Of a DNA stretch of 64,000 nucleotides, positions 8,447-17,179 are shown piece after piece. Location: positions 73,588-137,587 of the forward strand of contig NZ_AOIL01000050.1 of the NCBI RefSeq assembly GCF_000337595.1, read 5' to 3'. The stretch's first letter is position 1. Every line of letters starts with the position of its first letter. The stretch comes from Natrialba taiwanensis DSM 12281 (GTDB lineage: Archaea; Halobacteriota; Halobacteria; Halobacteriales; Natrialbaceae). A model generated the notes under the pieces. That model searched no databases. It was not told where the DNA came from and saw only the letters and a list, made by a program, of their open reading frames with translations. The position numbers and the translations under genes are program-made.

Positions 8447-8659
8447 GAGAGTGCTCACTTTCGGGTGTTTAACTGCGCGCCGCGAGTTCTCGTTCTCGTC
8501 GTTGTAGCCAGCGGTGACGAGATCGAGCCGCTCGATTTCGAGTGTTGCCTGAAATACCATCGTGTGACAGCGTCGTAGTACCAAAAACGGTCACCGGTGT
8601 GGATTGCTAACGAGCGAGGAAAATCCGAGTGAATGCATCGTCAATACGGAGCAGAAATA

Positions 8660-8851
8660 TCACTCTGCAGTCGTCCCATCCGGTGCCGGTTCCCCATCGT
8701 CATCGACGAGAACGAACTCGGTCGAACCGCAGGGACAGCCGTCGTTCCCGATCAGCTGTATGTCTCCATTCGGCCACTGTCGGGCCGCGTAAACGGAATC
8801 GCACTCGGTGCATTTGGCGAGTTCTCTCGAAACGTCATCTCTGTTTGCCAT
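8660..8851 (-). CDS. Small zinc-ribbon-like haloarchaeal protein
   Basis: A 63-residue protein with CTEC near the N-terminus (LAKCTECDSVYAARQWPNG) and CPCG later (GNDGCPCGSTEFVLVDDDG), forming one likely zinc site. The layout matches short conserved haloarchaeal proteins annotated as hypothetical. The start at MANRDDVS gives the compact form of the family. No function is known. Confidence 0.7.
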   Translation of the reverse strand: MANRDDVSRELAKCTECDSVYAARQWPNGDIQLIGNDGCPCGSTEFVLVDDDGEPAPDGTTAE

Positions 8852-8960
8852 TCCCCGACAGTATAATGACGATATTGACTGAATTAGCGTTTCTATTTGC
8901 GAAACTGTTAGCGCGGTTCCAGAAGGGGAGCAGTGAGAATCTATCGCGGCGGTGGGCATA

Positions 8961-8978
8961 CGGGCTGCTAGCAGCCCG
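8961..8978. terminator. Perfect 18-bp palindrome, probable terminator of the DUF2270 gene
   Basis: CGGGCTGCTAGCAGCCCG is self-complementary over its whole length and lies 55 bases past the stop codon of the minus-strand DUF2270 gene. A second smaller inverted repeat (AAACGG/CCGTTT) is nearer the stop. Without a loop the palindrome could equally be a protein site. Confidence 0.4.
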
Positions 8979-9032
8979 TTCCGGCACACCCACGACTGTG
9001 CGGGTGCGCGGAGAAACGGCCAGTAGACCGTT

Positions 9033-9749
9033 TCAGTCCTCGTGACTGCCGTCAGTGTCTTTCCAGTCGCCGCTTTCGACGCCGTGGATTTCCCCCTTCG
9101 CACGGCGTCTGGCGGGCCAGGCTGCAACCGCGATAACGGCGGCGTAGAAGACGGCCAGTCCTGCCGCCACGGCGATCCCCGGGATGCCTGGGAGTTCGGC
9201 GGCTTCGGTCCACTGCGATTCGGGGGTAAAGAGCGTGACTTTGCTCACCCAGGCGACGCCGACGACGGCGAAGAGGAGCGCGTAAACCCGTCTCACCCGT
9301 CGAGAAAGTGCCTCGAAGAACGACACTTTGAACGTCGGCTGTCTGAGGTCTTCCCCGACTTCCTCTCGCCAGCGGGGGTGTTCAGCGCCGGCCGGGTCGA
9401 ACGCGTTGGCGAAGACGTTCTCCTGCAGCAGTCGAACGCGGGCGCGCCAGACGTCGTAGAAACGATAGCGACGCACCTCGAAGAAGAGGAACATCGCCAG
9501 GAGCAACAGGCCGACGAGCAGGAGGTACGCCGGTATATCCTCGCTGGAGAAGACGATCGAGAGTAACGCCGCGATCAGCGTGATCGCCCAGTCGGTCGTC
9601 CGATCGAGCCGATCCTGCGCGCTCGTCGCCTGGGCAACCTCGCCCCGATAGTAGTGCGGGACGAGCGAGAGGAAATCATCGGAATCGGTCGCCGCCGCCG
9701 CTGCGACCTCCTCGTGTTCTGGATCAAGTGAATCGTTCTCGCGACTCAT
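9033..9749 (-). CDS. DUF2270-family membrane protein
   Basis: A 238-residue protein. Acidic N-terminus, then the block LVPHYYRGEVAQATSAQDRLDRTTDWA characteristic of DUF2270, two adjacent membrane segments (about residues 53-92), a basic central region (RYRFYDVWRARVRLLQEN), and two further hydrophobic segments before the C-terminus. Function is unknown. It follows the transducer operon on the same strand with an 80-base gap, so it is probably separate from it. Confidence 0.85.
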   Translation of the reverse strand: MSRENDSLDPEHEEVAAAAATDSDDFLSLVPHYYRGEVAQATSAQDRLDRTTDWAITLIAALLSIVFSSEDIPAYLLLVGLLLLAMFLFFEVRRYRFYDVWRARVRLLQENVFANAFDPAGAEHPRWREEVGEDLRQPTFKVSFFEALSRRVRRVYALLFAVVGVAWVSKVTLFTPESQWTEAAELPGIPGIAVAAGLAVFYAAVIAVAAWPARRRAKGEIHGVESGDWKDTDGSHED

Positions 9750-9830
9750 AGATAGTTTACGACGGCGACGAGTATAACGGAGGCGTGTCGAAACGCGAAT
9801 CGGACGAGTTCAGCGCTGGGCCCCTGAACG

Positions 9831-12314
9831 TTACATGGGTGGGACGGTCGACTGATCGGCCTCGGTTGGCCCGTCAGCGCCCTCCTGCGAGACGGCAGTC
9901 TCGAACCGGTCGAGCGTCTGTGAGAGTTCGGCCGCCTGGTCCGCGAGGCTGTCGACGCTGTGGGTGACTTCCGAGAGCGAGGCCGTCTGTTCTTCGGCGG
10001 CGGCGGAGACGTTGCCGGCCTCAGCGGCGGATTCCTCGCTGCTGCTTGCGACCTCGTCGACGGCGGTGACGACTTCCTCGGTCGAGGACGCCTGTGCGTC
10101 GGTCGCAGCGGAGATTTCCGTGACGCCGTTGTTCGTGTCCTCGGCGAGTTCGGCGATCTCCGCGAGTGCGTCGACGGCCGGCTGGACGGCTTCGGTGCCC
10201 TGCTCGACCTTCTGGCTCGTGTGCTCGACGACATCGACGGATTCGTCCGTCTTTTCCCGGATGTCGTCGATCCGGTCTTCGATCTCCGCAGCGGCGTCTT
10301 TCGCGTCCGCGGAGAGTTCTTTGATCTCCTGGGCGACCATGTCGAACCCGCCGGCCTCGCCGCCTTCGCCGGCGCGCGTCGCTTCGATGCTCGCGTTCAG
10401 CGCGAGCAGGTTGGTCTGGTCCGCCACGTCGGAGATGGCGTCGACGAGTTCGGTGATCTGTTCGACCTCGGTTTCGAGCGACTGGATTGTCTCGACGGCG
10501 CGTTCGGCCTCGGTTTCGACTTCGGTCATCTCCTCGATCGCGACGGTCGCGGCCTCGCGGCCCTCGCGGCTGGAGTCGACGGTCCGTTCGGCGACCGTCT
10601 CGACCTCGCTCGCCGTCGATGCGATCTCCTCGGTCGACGCTGAGAGGTCCGACAGCTCTGCGTCGACGGTCTGGAGTTGCTCGCTCTGGCGCTCGGAGGC
10701 GTCCGAAATCTCCTGCACCGATTCGGCGACCTGTTCGCTCGCGCTCTGAACCTCCTTGCTCGAGGCGCTGACCTGCTGGCTCGCGGCAGCCACGTCGGTC
10801 GCGAACTGCTTGACCTCATCGACCGTCGACTCGAGTTCGTCGAGCATCGCGTTGAACTCGGTGCCGATCTCCTGCATCTGCTCGTTGTCGGTGTCGACGT
10901 CGGCGCGGACGGTGAGGTCGCCGTTTGCGGCCTCGCGCATCGTCCGGCTGTACTGGTCTGCGCCGCGTTGCAGTTCCGCGGTCACCTCGGCCATGCGTTC
11001 GCGCTCGGACTCGGCTTCGGCCTGTGCAGTCTCGGCTTCCGTTTTGGCTTCCTCCGCCTCGGCCTGGGCCGCCTCGGCCTCGGCTTGGGCCTCCTTCGCT
11101 TCGGTGATCCGCGTCTCGAGCGCCGTGCTCATCTCGTCGAAGGACTCGTAGAGCCGGCCGACCTCGTCGATTCGGTTCGTCGAGAGGTCGATGTCGAGTT
11201 CACCCTGTTCCATCCGCTTGGCCCGATCTCGAAGGGTTTCAAGCGGCGTCACGGTCTGGCGCGCGAGGAAGACCCCGCCGACCACCAGCGTGAGCAGTCC
11301 GGCTCCGATGACCGAGAGCAGGCTGTGCCCGACGGCTGAACTCGCGGCGAACGCCTGGTCCGTCGGGACGGTCGTGATCGCAACCCAGTCGTTGTCCGCC
11401 ATCGCGCTGTAGCCGATGACGAGATTGCCGTCGCGTTCGAACGCCGTGCCCTCGCGAACGGTGCCGAGGGATTCGACGATTTCCCCGTCGGGGTCGCCGC
11501 CGAGTTCGTTGCTCGCGAGGACGGTGTCGCCCTCCGTGTTGAGGATCATCGTCTCCTGGTCCTCGTGGAGTTGCCGCAGTCCGTCGACGCGGTAGTCGAT
11601 CGTTCCGACGACGACGGCGATTCGGGCCTCGTCACCCTCGACGGGGCTCGCGAATGCGATTACCTGATCATCGAGGGTGCCGGACTGGTATGCCGCCGGC
11701 GAGTACCAGATGTCGTTCGCCGCCGTCAGGTCGACGCCGGGCTCGATTCCCGTCCAGGGTTCGTCGATACTGGACAGCGACCGGCCGCTGACTTCTCCGT
11801 TCGTACTCGTCAGCACTCGATCGTAGTTCGTGTCGACGACGTGGATCGCCCGAACGTCGACCGGTAACTTCGCCTGTTCCTCGATGATGTGTGATTCGGC
11901 CGTTTCCGCATCGGTTTCCGACAGTGCGGGAGCGGACGAGAGCGAACGGGTGTGTGATTCCATCGAGATCGTCCACTCGTTGATGGAGTCCGCGTGCATG
12001 TCCACCGTCGCCGTCAGTTGCTGTTCGGCGTCGGTTTCGACGGTGTTCTGGGCGTTGACGTACCCGATCGCCCCGACGGCAGAGAGTACGACGAGGATCG
12101 CCAGCACCGAGATCACGAACTTCCACCGATAGCTCCCACGAATCACTGACGGGACCAGTGACCGCATCGTGGAACCGAGTTCAGACCCGTCCCCGAGCGT
12201 CTCTGCAGCGCGCCCGTCGCGTCTCTCGGAACCCTCGTTTCCAGTTGTCTCTCCCGTCTCAGAACTCTCGCCCGCAGTCGTCTCTTCCGGCTGCTCCGGC
12301 TCGTTCGCCGTCAT
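9831..12314 (-). CDS. Methyl-accepting chemotaxis transducer (BasT-like Htr)
   Basis: A membrane chemoreceptor that signals to CheA/CheW. Residues 1-60 are a charged cytoplasmic tail; TM1 is about 66-86, an extracellular Cache-like sensor follows, and TM2 is about 331-351. A HAMP domain (352-404), a long AE-rich coiled coil (about 400-445), a second HAMP-like segment and a full signalling domain come next; the tip reads DQTNLLALNASIEATRAGEG. Its start overlaps the end of the binding-protein gene by four bases, so both are translated together. This is the arrangement of BasB-BasT and CosB-CosT in Halobacterium, where the transducer senses the loaded binding protein. Confidence 0.9.
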   Translation of the reverse strand: MTANEPEQPEETTAGESSETGETTGNEGSERRDGRAAETLGDGSELGSTMRSLVPSVIRGSYRWKFVISVLAILVVLSAVGAIGYVNAQNTVETDAEQQLTATVDMHADSINEWTISMESHTRSLSSAPALSETDAETAESHIIEEQAKLPVDVRAIHVVDTNYDRVLTSTNGEVSGRSLSSIDEPWTGIEPGVDLTAANDIWYSPAAYQSGTLDDQVIAFASPVEGDEARIAVVVGTIDYRVDGLRQLHEDQETMILNTEGDTVLASNELGGDPDGEIVESLGTVREGTAFERDGNLVIGYSAMADNDWVAITTVPTDQAFAASSAVGHSLLSVIGAGLLTLVVGGVFLARQTVTPLETLRDRAKRMEQGELDIDLSTNRIDEVGRLYESFDEMSTALETRITEAKEAQAEAEAAQAEAEEAKTEAETAQAEAESERERMAEVTAELQRGADQYSRTMREAANGDLTVRADVDTDNEQMQEIGTEFNAMLDELESTVDEVKQFATDVAAASQQVSASSKEVQSASEQVAESVQEISDASERQSEQLQTVDAELSDLSASTEEIASTASEVETVAERTVDSSREGREAATVAIEEMTEVETEAERAVETIQSLETEVEQITELVDAISDVADQTNLLALNASIEATRAGEGGEAGGFDMVAQEIKELSADAKDAAAEIEDRIDDIREKTDESVDVVEHTSQKVEQGTEAVQPAVDALAEIAELAEDTNNGVTEISAATDAQASSTEEVVTAVDEVASSSEESAAEAGNVSAAAEEQTASLSEVTHSVDSLADQAAELSQTLDRFETAVSQEGADGPTEADQSTVPPM

Positions 12315-13561
12315 TGTGCTACCCCCTCCGGCGTTCGCTCCTCGATCGAGACGATCTCCTCGCCCTCGAAGGTGAAGTACTCGTATGTAACTGACCCACC
12401 ATCACCGCTTTCGTCGAACGCGACTTCACCGGAGGCACCGCGGTACTGAACCGGCTCGCCGTCCGCGGCGAGTTCGAGTCCAGTGGCGAGTTCACCCGGC
12501 ATGATTTCCGTTCCCCCGCTGGTCGTTACGTCGATCATATTCGATCGGATAGCCGTCCCGTCGTTTGCGCCCGCCGCGGCGTTCGAGAGCAAAAGCGTCG
12601 CCGCCGCATCGTAGGCGTTTGCCGTGAACAGCGGCGGTTCGCCGCCGTGTTCGTCTTGGTACAGCGAGGTGAACCCGTCTCGACCGGGTCCGGACGACAC
12701 CGGTGCGGTTCCATAGACGTTCGAGAGCGATGCGTCGACGCCCCGTGGAATCGCCTCGTCCTGGAGCCCGTCACTGACGAGGACGGTTTCCGTTCCCTGG
12801 TGGTTCTCGTAGTACTCGGCCAGCAGGTCGACGCCGCTCTCGGCGTAACTGACGAGAAAGAGGATATCCGGATCGTCTGACAGTGCCTCGCGAAGCGGCT
12901 CGGTGTAGGAATCGCTGCCCTCCGTGAACGAGACCTGGTGTTGAATCGTTCCGTCGAACGACGCCGAGAACGCGCCGGAGAGCTGCCGGCCGTAGTCGCC
13001 GGCTGTATACAGCGTCGCCGCCGTCTCGGCATCGTGTTCGGATACCGCAATCTGTGCGGCGATGACCGCCTGCATCGAGTCGTCAGGTGCCGTCCGAAAC
13101 GAGAATCCGCGATCGTTGAGGATGCCCATCGTCGGCGACGTGCTTGCCGGTGAACAGGTGACTACTTCGGCTGGAATCGTCGCCTGTTGGGTCATCTGTA
13201 GCGTTACGTCCGACGCTGCTGCCCCGACGATGGCCGGGTAACCCGCATCGATCAGTTCCGCCACGTTGTTGACCGCAGCCGTTGGCGCTGTCTCCGAATC
13301 GACGACTTCGAAATCGACCGAGACGTCTAGGTCGGATCCCTCAAGTTCGACGATCGGCAGCATCGCCCCGTTTCGGAGCGGGTCACCGAACGCTTCGAGT
13401 CCGCCCGAAAGCGGAAGCACACCGCCGTACTGAAGCGTCCGGTCGGCCAGTGCCAGTTGGTCGTCGTCGGCGTTCCTGCCGAGAAATCCGTCGCCCAGAC
13501 AGCCAGCGATCGCTGTAACCGCACTGCCGGCGATAACCCCGAGAGACTCCCGTCGCCTCAC
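12311..13561 (-). CDS. Leu/Ile/Val-type binding lipoprotein, chemotactic co-receptor (BasB-like)
   Basis: A 416-residue periplasmic-binding-protein-fold (LivK-type) lipoprotein. A Tat-like signal (MRRRESLGVIAG) ends in a lipobox at Cys21 (IAGC). The body has the Peripla_BP_6 features LQYGGVLPLSGGLEAFGDPLRNG, the hinge region AAVSDVT-like GAAASDVTLQMTQQA and NAYDAAATLLLS. No permease or ATPase genes flank it; the next gene, overlapping by four bases, is a transducer. I infer that it reports an amino-acid-like ligand to that transducer rather than feeding an importer. The ligand cannot be read from sequence. Confidence 0.85.
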   Translation of the reverse strand: MRRRESLGVIAGSAVTAIAGCLGDGFLGRNADDDQLALADRTLQYGGVLPLSGGLEAFGDPLRNGAMLPIVELEGSDLDVSVDFEVVDSETAPTAAVNNVAELIDAGYPAIVGAAASDVTLQMTQQATIPAEVVTCSPASTSPTMGILNDRGFSFRTAPDDSMQAVIAAQIAVSEHDAETAATLYTAGDYGRQLSGAFSASFDGTIQHQVSFTEGSDSYTEPLREALSDDPDILFLVSYAESGVDLLAEYYENHQGTETVLVSDGLQDEAIPRGVDASLSNVYGTAPVSSGPGRDGFTSLYQDEHGGEPPLFTANAYDAAATLLLSNAAAGANDGTAIRSNMIDVTTSGGTEIMPGELATGLELAADGEPVQYRGASGEVAFDESGDGGSVTYEYFTFEGEEIVSIEERTPEGVAQ

Positions 13562-13827
13562 GGTTTCTCACACCCGTTCGTCACTTCCCCCTGATTGCAG
13601 TCGCTCTGCCTCGTGTCACGGCGCATAGTTATCCGTCTGCTGTTGAGACTTTCAACGTTCTGGCCATATTCCAGGACAGTGACCACTCTCCGGTATCTCG
13701 CGGGATGTCACTGAGTCGCTATCGAATAGCGTGCTGGCACCCGACAGGACGTTCGTGAGACGCCCCGTCGGAAGCCACGGCTACCACCACGGGAAACGAG
13801 TTCAGTCACTGACAGAGCGACGCGACG

Positions 13828-14214
13828 CTACAGATCTCGAAGTCGAATCCCGTCTTCGACCAGCCGAGCGTTTCGCTCGCGGTCGATATACTCGGCGAGT
13901 TCATCGTGGTCGTGGATCTGCGCGATGACGTCCGCGTAGAGCGTCCGCCACGCGATCGCGTAAATCGGCGACTGCCCCCACGCTCGCAGTTCCGGCACGA
14001 GGTCGTCGTAGGTTTCGTATCGCTGCTCGAACCGGTCGAGCACGTCGAGGACCTGACCCGCTGCCTCGCGGTCGTCATCAGCGGCCTCGAGCGCCTGATT
14101 GAGTCGCTGTTCCCATCCGGCCACGGCTTCTTTCATATCGGCCTCGGCGACCTCGTCGTCCGCCGGCAATCGCTCGAGCAACGGTTCCGGAACGCCGAGT
14201 GAAATCGAGTCCAT
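13828..14214 (-). CDS. Hypothetical helical protein
   Basis: A 128-residue acidic, largely helical protein starting MDSISLGVPEPLLERLP. It contains no Cys and no recognised motif; WEQRLNQALEAADDDREAAGQVLDVLD-type repeats suggest a helical bundle. An upstream extension exists in frame, but the Met at 14214 gives normal codon use. It lies 23 bases downstream of the acetyltransferase gene and probably shares its transcript. Confidence 0.65.
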   Translation of the reverse strand: MDSISLGVPEPLLERLPADDEVAEADMKEAVAGWEQRLNQALEAADDDREAAGQVLDVLDRFEQRYETYDDLVPELRAWGQSPIYAIAWRTLYADVIAQIHDHDELAEYIDRERNARLVEDGIRLRDL

Positions 14215-14237
14215 ATGATGGTGTCCATCGGCGACCC

Positions 14238-15176
14238 TCAAGAATCTGTAGGCCAGGTCGCAAACAGCACCTCGTCGACGAACTCGTCGTCGAGACGATA
14301 GTGATCCGCTCGGACGCCCTCGCGCTCCCATCCGTTGGCCTCCAGGAAGGAAATCGCCGTCTCGCTCGAACTCGGGACGCCTTGGACGACCTTCCGGTAG
14401 CCGGCCTCCCGAGCCCACTCGAGGCCGTGCTCGAGGAGCGTCCGTCCGATTCCTGCACGACGGTGTGCTGGAACGACACCAACCGTCAACTCGGCCGTAT
14501 GCGATCGGGAGTCGAGCGCCGGAACGTCGAGATGGAGCCAGCCGACGATCCGAGTATCGTCGGGTTTGTCGGCGGAGGTGGGGTCGGTCTCCGGGGTAGA
14601 GTCAGTGTCAGAGTCAGAATCGGAGTCAGCACCGGACCCAGCGTCAGCAGTCGTCTCAGACTCGGTGTTCGAATCGAGCACCGCAGCAAAGCACATCCGC
14701 GACTGTGAGCCGTCCTCGGTCCCGTTCACCCGAACCAGCGCCGGTGCTCGTTCGAGCCGCGTCGCCAGATCGGCCGCGACGACGTAACTTCCATCCTGTG
14801 CCACCGTCCGCATCGCCTCGAGAATCCCCTCCCGGTCCGGCTCTCGGGCGGTCCGAATCGTCACCGCCCCCGACTCGGTCTCGAGTTCAGTTGGCGATCC
14901 GGGAACCGAAACTCGGAGCGTCCCCTCGGATTCGGTCAGGTACCCCTCGGCGAGCAGCGTCTCGAGACACGACTCCAGTGTCGACGGTTCGAGGGCCGTC
15001 TGCTGCGTATAGTTGCCCGATCGAGCCGGCTTCGAGTGCGCCGGGCCTGCATCGACCCGCACCGACCGGAGCAACTCCGCCCGCGTCGCCGTTCCGTGCC
15101 GGTCGACGAACTCGTAGACCGCCCGCTGAACGTCGTCGAACGAACTCGTCGGGTCGTCATCGGTGTGCATGGCCAT
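14238..15176 (-). CDS. GNAT acetyltransferase with N-terminal winged-helix domain
   Basis: A 312-residue protein. The first about 90 residues look like a winged helix (VQRAVYEFVDRHGTATRAELLRSV, then LEGYLTES-like LAEGYLTESEG). The rest is a GNAT domain with the acetyl-CoA loop VPAHRRAGIGRTLLEHG and a conventional C-terminus. The GNAT domain is split by an acidic low-complexity insert of about 40 residues rich in Ser-Asp and Thr-Asp, encoded by a GTCAGA-like microsatellite near 14590-14650. The substrate is unknown. Two nearby ATGs (15176, 15170) are both possible. Confidence 0.8.
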   Translation of the reverse strand: MAMHTDDDPTSSFDDVQRAVYEFVDRHGTATRAELLRSVRVDAGPAHSKPARSGNYTQQTALEPSTLESCLETLLAEGYLTESEGTLRVSVPGSPTELETESGAVTIRTAREPDREGILEAMRTVAQDGSYVVAADLATRLERAPALVRVNGTEDGSQSRMCFAAVLDSNTESETTADAGSGADSDSDSDTDSTPETDPTSADKPDDTRIVGWLHLDVPALDSRSHTAELTVGVVPAHRRAGIGRTLLEHGLEWAREAGYRKVVQGVPSSSETAISFLEANGWEREGVRADHYRLDDEFVDEVLFATWPTDS

Positions 15177-15463
15177 AGTGGGTTCGCCATCGGGAACGGG
15201 TATGAGTGTGCGGGTTGCAGACGAAACCTGTTGTGTCCCGACACGGCGTCTCGCCACGTCGATAGCCGTCCCACCTGTGACCACCCGATCAGCCCGTGAC
15301 TGAACTCGACCTAATTCTATATCGCTGCATATGATTCATCACTTATATCGATCCCCGCCAGCGGGTGAGCTGCATCGATCAGTAACTCACTGCGCTCGAT
15401 GACCGCCCACCGAGACGAACACCAGAGCCGCACTCACTGTCAGGAACAGCGCACCGACCGGAA

Positions 15464-15534
15464 GTCCGAGGACGGGACTCGAACCGCGTATCTCGCTCAC
15501 ACGGAGCGAATCTTACCGTTAGACCACCTCGGAC
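15464..15534 (-). tRNA. tRNA-His(GTG)-like sequence, structurally deviant, possibly a pseudogene
   Basis: On the minus strand an 8-bp acceptor (GTCCGAGG/CCTCGGAC) includes a G-1:C73 pair, the hallmark of tRNA-His. The D-arm GTCT-AACGGTA-AGAT and anticodon stem TCGCT/AGCGA pair fully, and the loop CCGTGTG places GTG at the anticodon. Deviations: C instead of the universal U33, and a T-stem (GCGG-TTCGAGT-CCCGT) that pairs only if one extra C is ignored. A GTG-started frame encoding a hydrophobic peptide overlaps its 3' half and runs to about 15400. The flanks (15177-15463, 15535-15683) hold nothing else I can identify. Confidence 0.5.
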
Positions 15535-15683
15535 ACGCTTTCGCCATCGTCACACACACCTGCTACCCACTTCAGCCCACCTCTCGTTTGCATCAGCTGA
15601 AACGACGTTCTCATCATTTGAGACGAGCACTCTCTATAGTACCAGGCAATCTGCACTGAACTCGTGGCTGTTCGGTGACGCAA

Positions 15684-16784
15684 TCACCGTCGCATCCGGA
15701 GGTAGAGTTCACGGCCGGCGGTCACGAATTTCCAGCGGAGTCCGTCGCCGCGTTCCCAGTAAAGATTCGGGACGAGTTCGCCGCCGAACCCCGCTTTGAA
15801 CCGGAACAGTCCGCTTCGAAAGTCGCCGGTCGCCCCGCCGAAATCGTAGGCGTCGTACCCGTTGTCGATCGCCCACCGGATCACGGCGTCGTAGAGCAGT
15901 TCCGAGGCGTGGTCATCGTAGTATTCCTCCGGGACGGCGGCGAAGAAGCCGTGAACGGCGGACTGTTCGTCGTCGAGCAGTTCGAGGAAACCGCCCGCGT
16001 ACTCGCCGTCGAGTCGGAGGGTCAGGAGGAGCAGCCGCGAGTCCATCGCTAAGAGGTTCTCGAAGAACGCGAGTGGGTAGGCGTCGCCGCCGATCTGTTC
16101 CATGTGTCGTTCGTACGCGCGGTGAAATCGTTCGAGTGTCGCCCGCGTGAGTTCCTCCTCGACGATTTCGTAGGGGTGGGCTTTGCCCTGCTCGATTCCC
16201 TTACGTCTCGAGTCGCTCATTCCCGACCGGACCTGGTCGTACCCATCCGTAAGGGAGAGGACGAATCGACCCTTCGACCGTGCCGGTCGATACCCGTGCG
16301 AGCGGAGCACGTCGCTGTACTGGAGATACTCCGTATCGTGGGCCCGAATTTCGTGAACGATCGTCCGGCCGGTACAGAGCGTCGGAATCGTCTCGAGGAT
16401 CGCATCGAGTGTCTCGGCGGTGTCGGTCGTAATCGCAGGGCCGCCAAATCCGGGGTACGTCGACCAGAGCCGTTGAAACGGGACTTTCGGGAGGTCGACG
16501 ACGAAGTTCGGGAGGATTCCGATCGGATTGCCGTCTTTGGTCACGACGACGTGGTTTGGCGTGTAGCCGAGCCCGGTTTCGATCGCCTCGAGCCACTCGT
16601 AGCGATGGAAAACGCTCGCTTGTTTCGCGTGGGCAATGACGTGATTCCACCGCGAACGATCGATACCGTCGATCGTCTCGTGGACCGTCACCTCGTAGTC
16701 GGTGTTCGTCTCACGAGTTCGCTCGCCGATGCCCGGTCGCGTTCGACTGTCGAGTTTCGTTTTGACTGCCGAGAGAGTACCCAT
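15684..16784 (-). CDS. FemAB-like / GNAT-fold peptidyl or acyl transferase
   Basis: A 366-residue protein with two GNAT-like halves as in FemAB and related Acetyltransf_6 proteins. Motifs: SVFHRYEWLEAIE, STYPGFGGPAI, the basic SDSRRKGIEQGKA before the second half, and the C-terminal AYDFGGATGDFRSGLFRFKAGFGG. In bacteria FemAB proteins add residues to cell-wall precursors; archaea lack murein, so the acceptor here is unknown, possibly surface glycans or lipids. It is monocistronic as far as can be seen. Confidence 0.8.
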   Translation of the reverse strand: MGTLSAVKTKLDSRTRPGIGERTRETNTDYEVTVHETIDGIDRSRWNHVIAHAKQASVFHRYEWLEAIETGLGYTPNHVVVTKDGNPIGILPNFVVDLPKVPFQRLWSTYPGFGGPAITTDTAETLDAILETIPTLCTGRTIVHEIRAHDTEYLQYSDVLRSHGYRPARSKGRFVLSLTDGYDQVRSGMSDSRRKGIEQGKAHPYEIVEEELTRATLERFHRAYERHMEQIGGDAYPLAFFENLLAMDSRLLLLTLRLDGEYAGGFLELLDDEQSAVHGFFAAVPEEYYDDHASELLYDAVIRWAIDNGYDAYDFGGATGDFRSGLFRFKAGFGGELVPNLYWERGDGLRWKFVTAGRELYLRMRR

Positions 16785-17179
16785 CAGTGAACGCTTCCAG
16801 TCAGTGACTTGTGGTCGTTTGTTCGCCCATCACGAACTGAACGGAGACACTACACTTAACACCGATTAGGTGCGCAGAGAGGCGATTGCTGCCCCACAGC
16901 GATGAGTTAGCCAGTAGTCGTTGCTATTCTGGATAAACTCTATTACACGATATGGAACTGAGTGAATCGGTCTACCACTACTTCGGAGGTTGGTACACTA
17001 TGACCCAGAATTGGTGGAAAACGAGCGTATCTCAGTGAGAACCAGGAGTCAACGAGTCCAGAGAGTGGCGTCGATCGACGGCTTTCAGTGTTTGAGACTG
17101 CAGTAGCTCTTCTCAGTTGGTTTTCTGGACACAGCTATCGCTCACGACCTGGCAGACCGATCAGTTTCAGCGAATATCT
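16785..17179. other. Gene-free stretch next to the transposase
   Basis: No credible gene is seen. The stretch is AT-richer toward 16900-17150 and should contain the left end of the insertion sequence, but I could not match terminal inverted repeats by eye. Confidence 0.4.
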
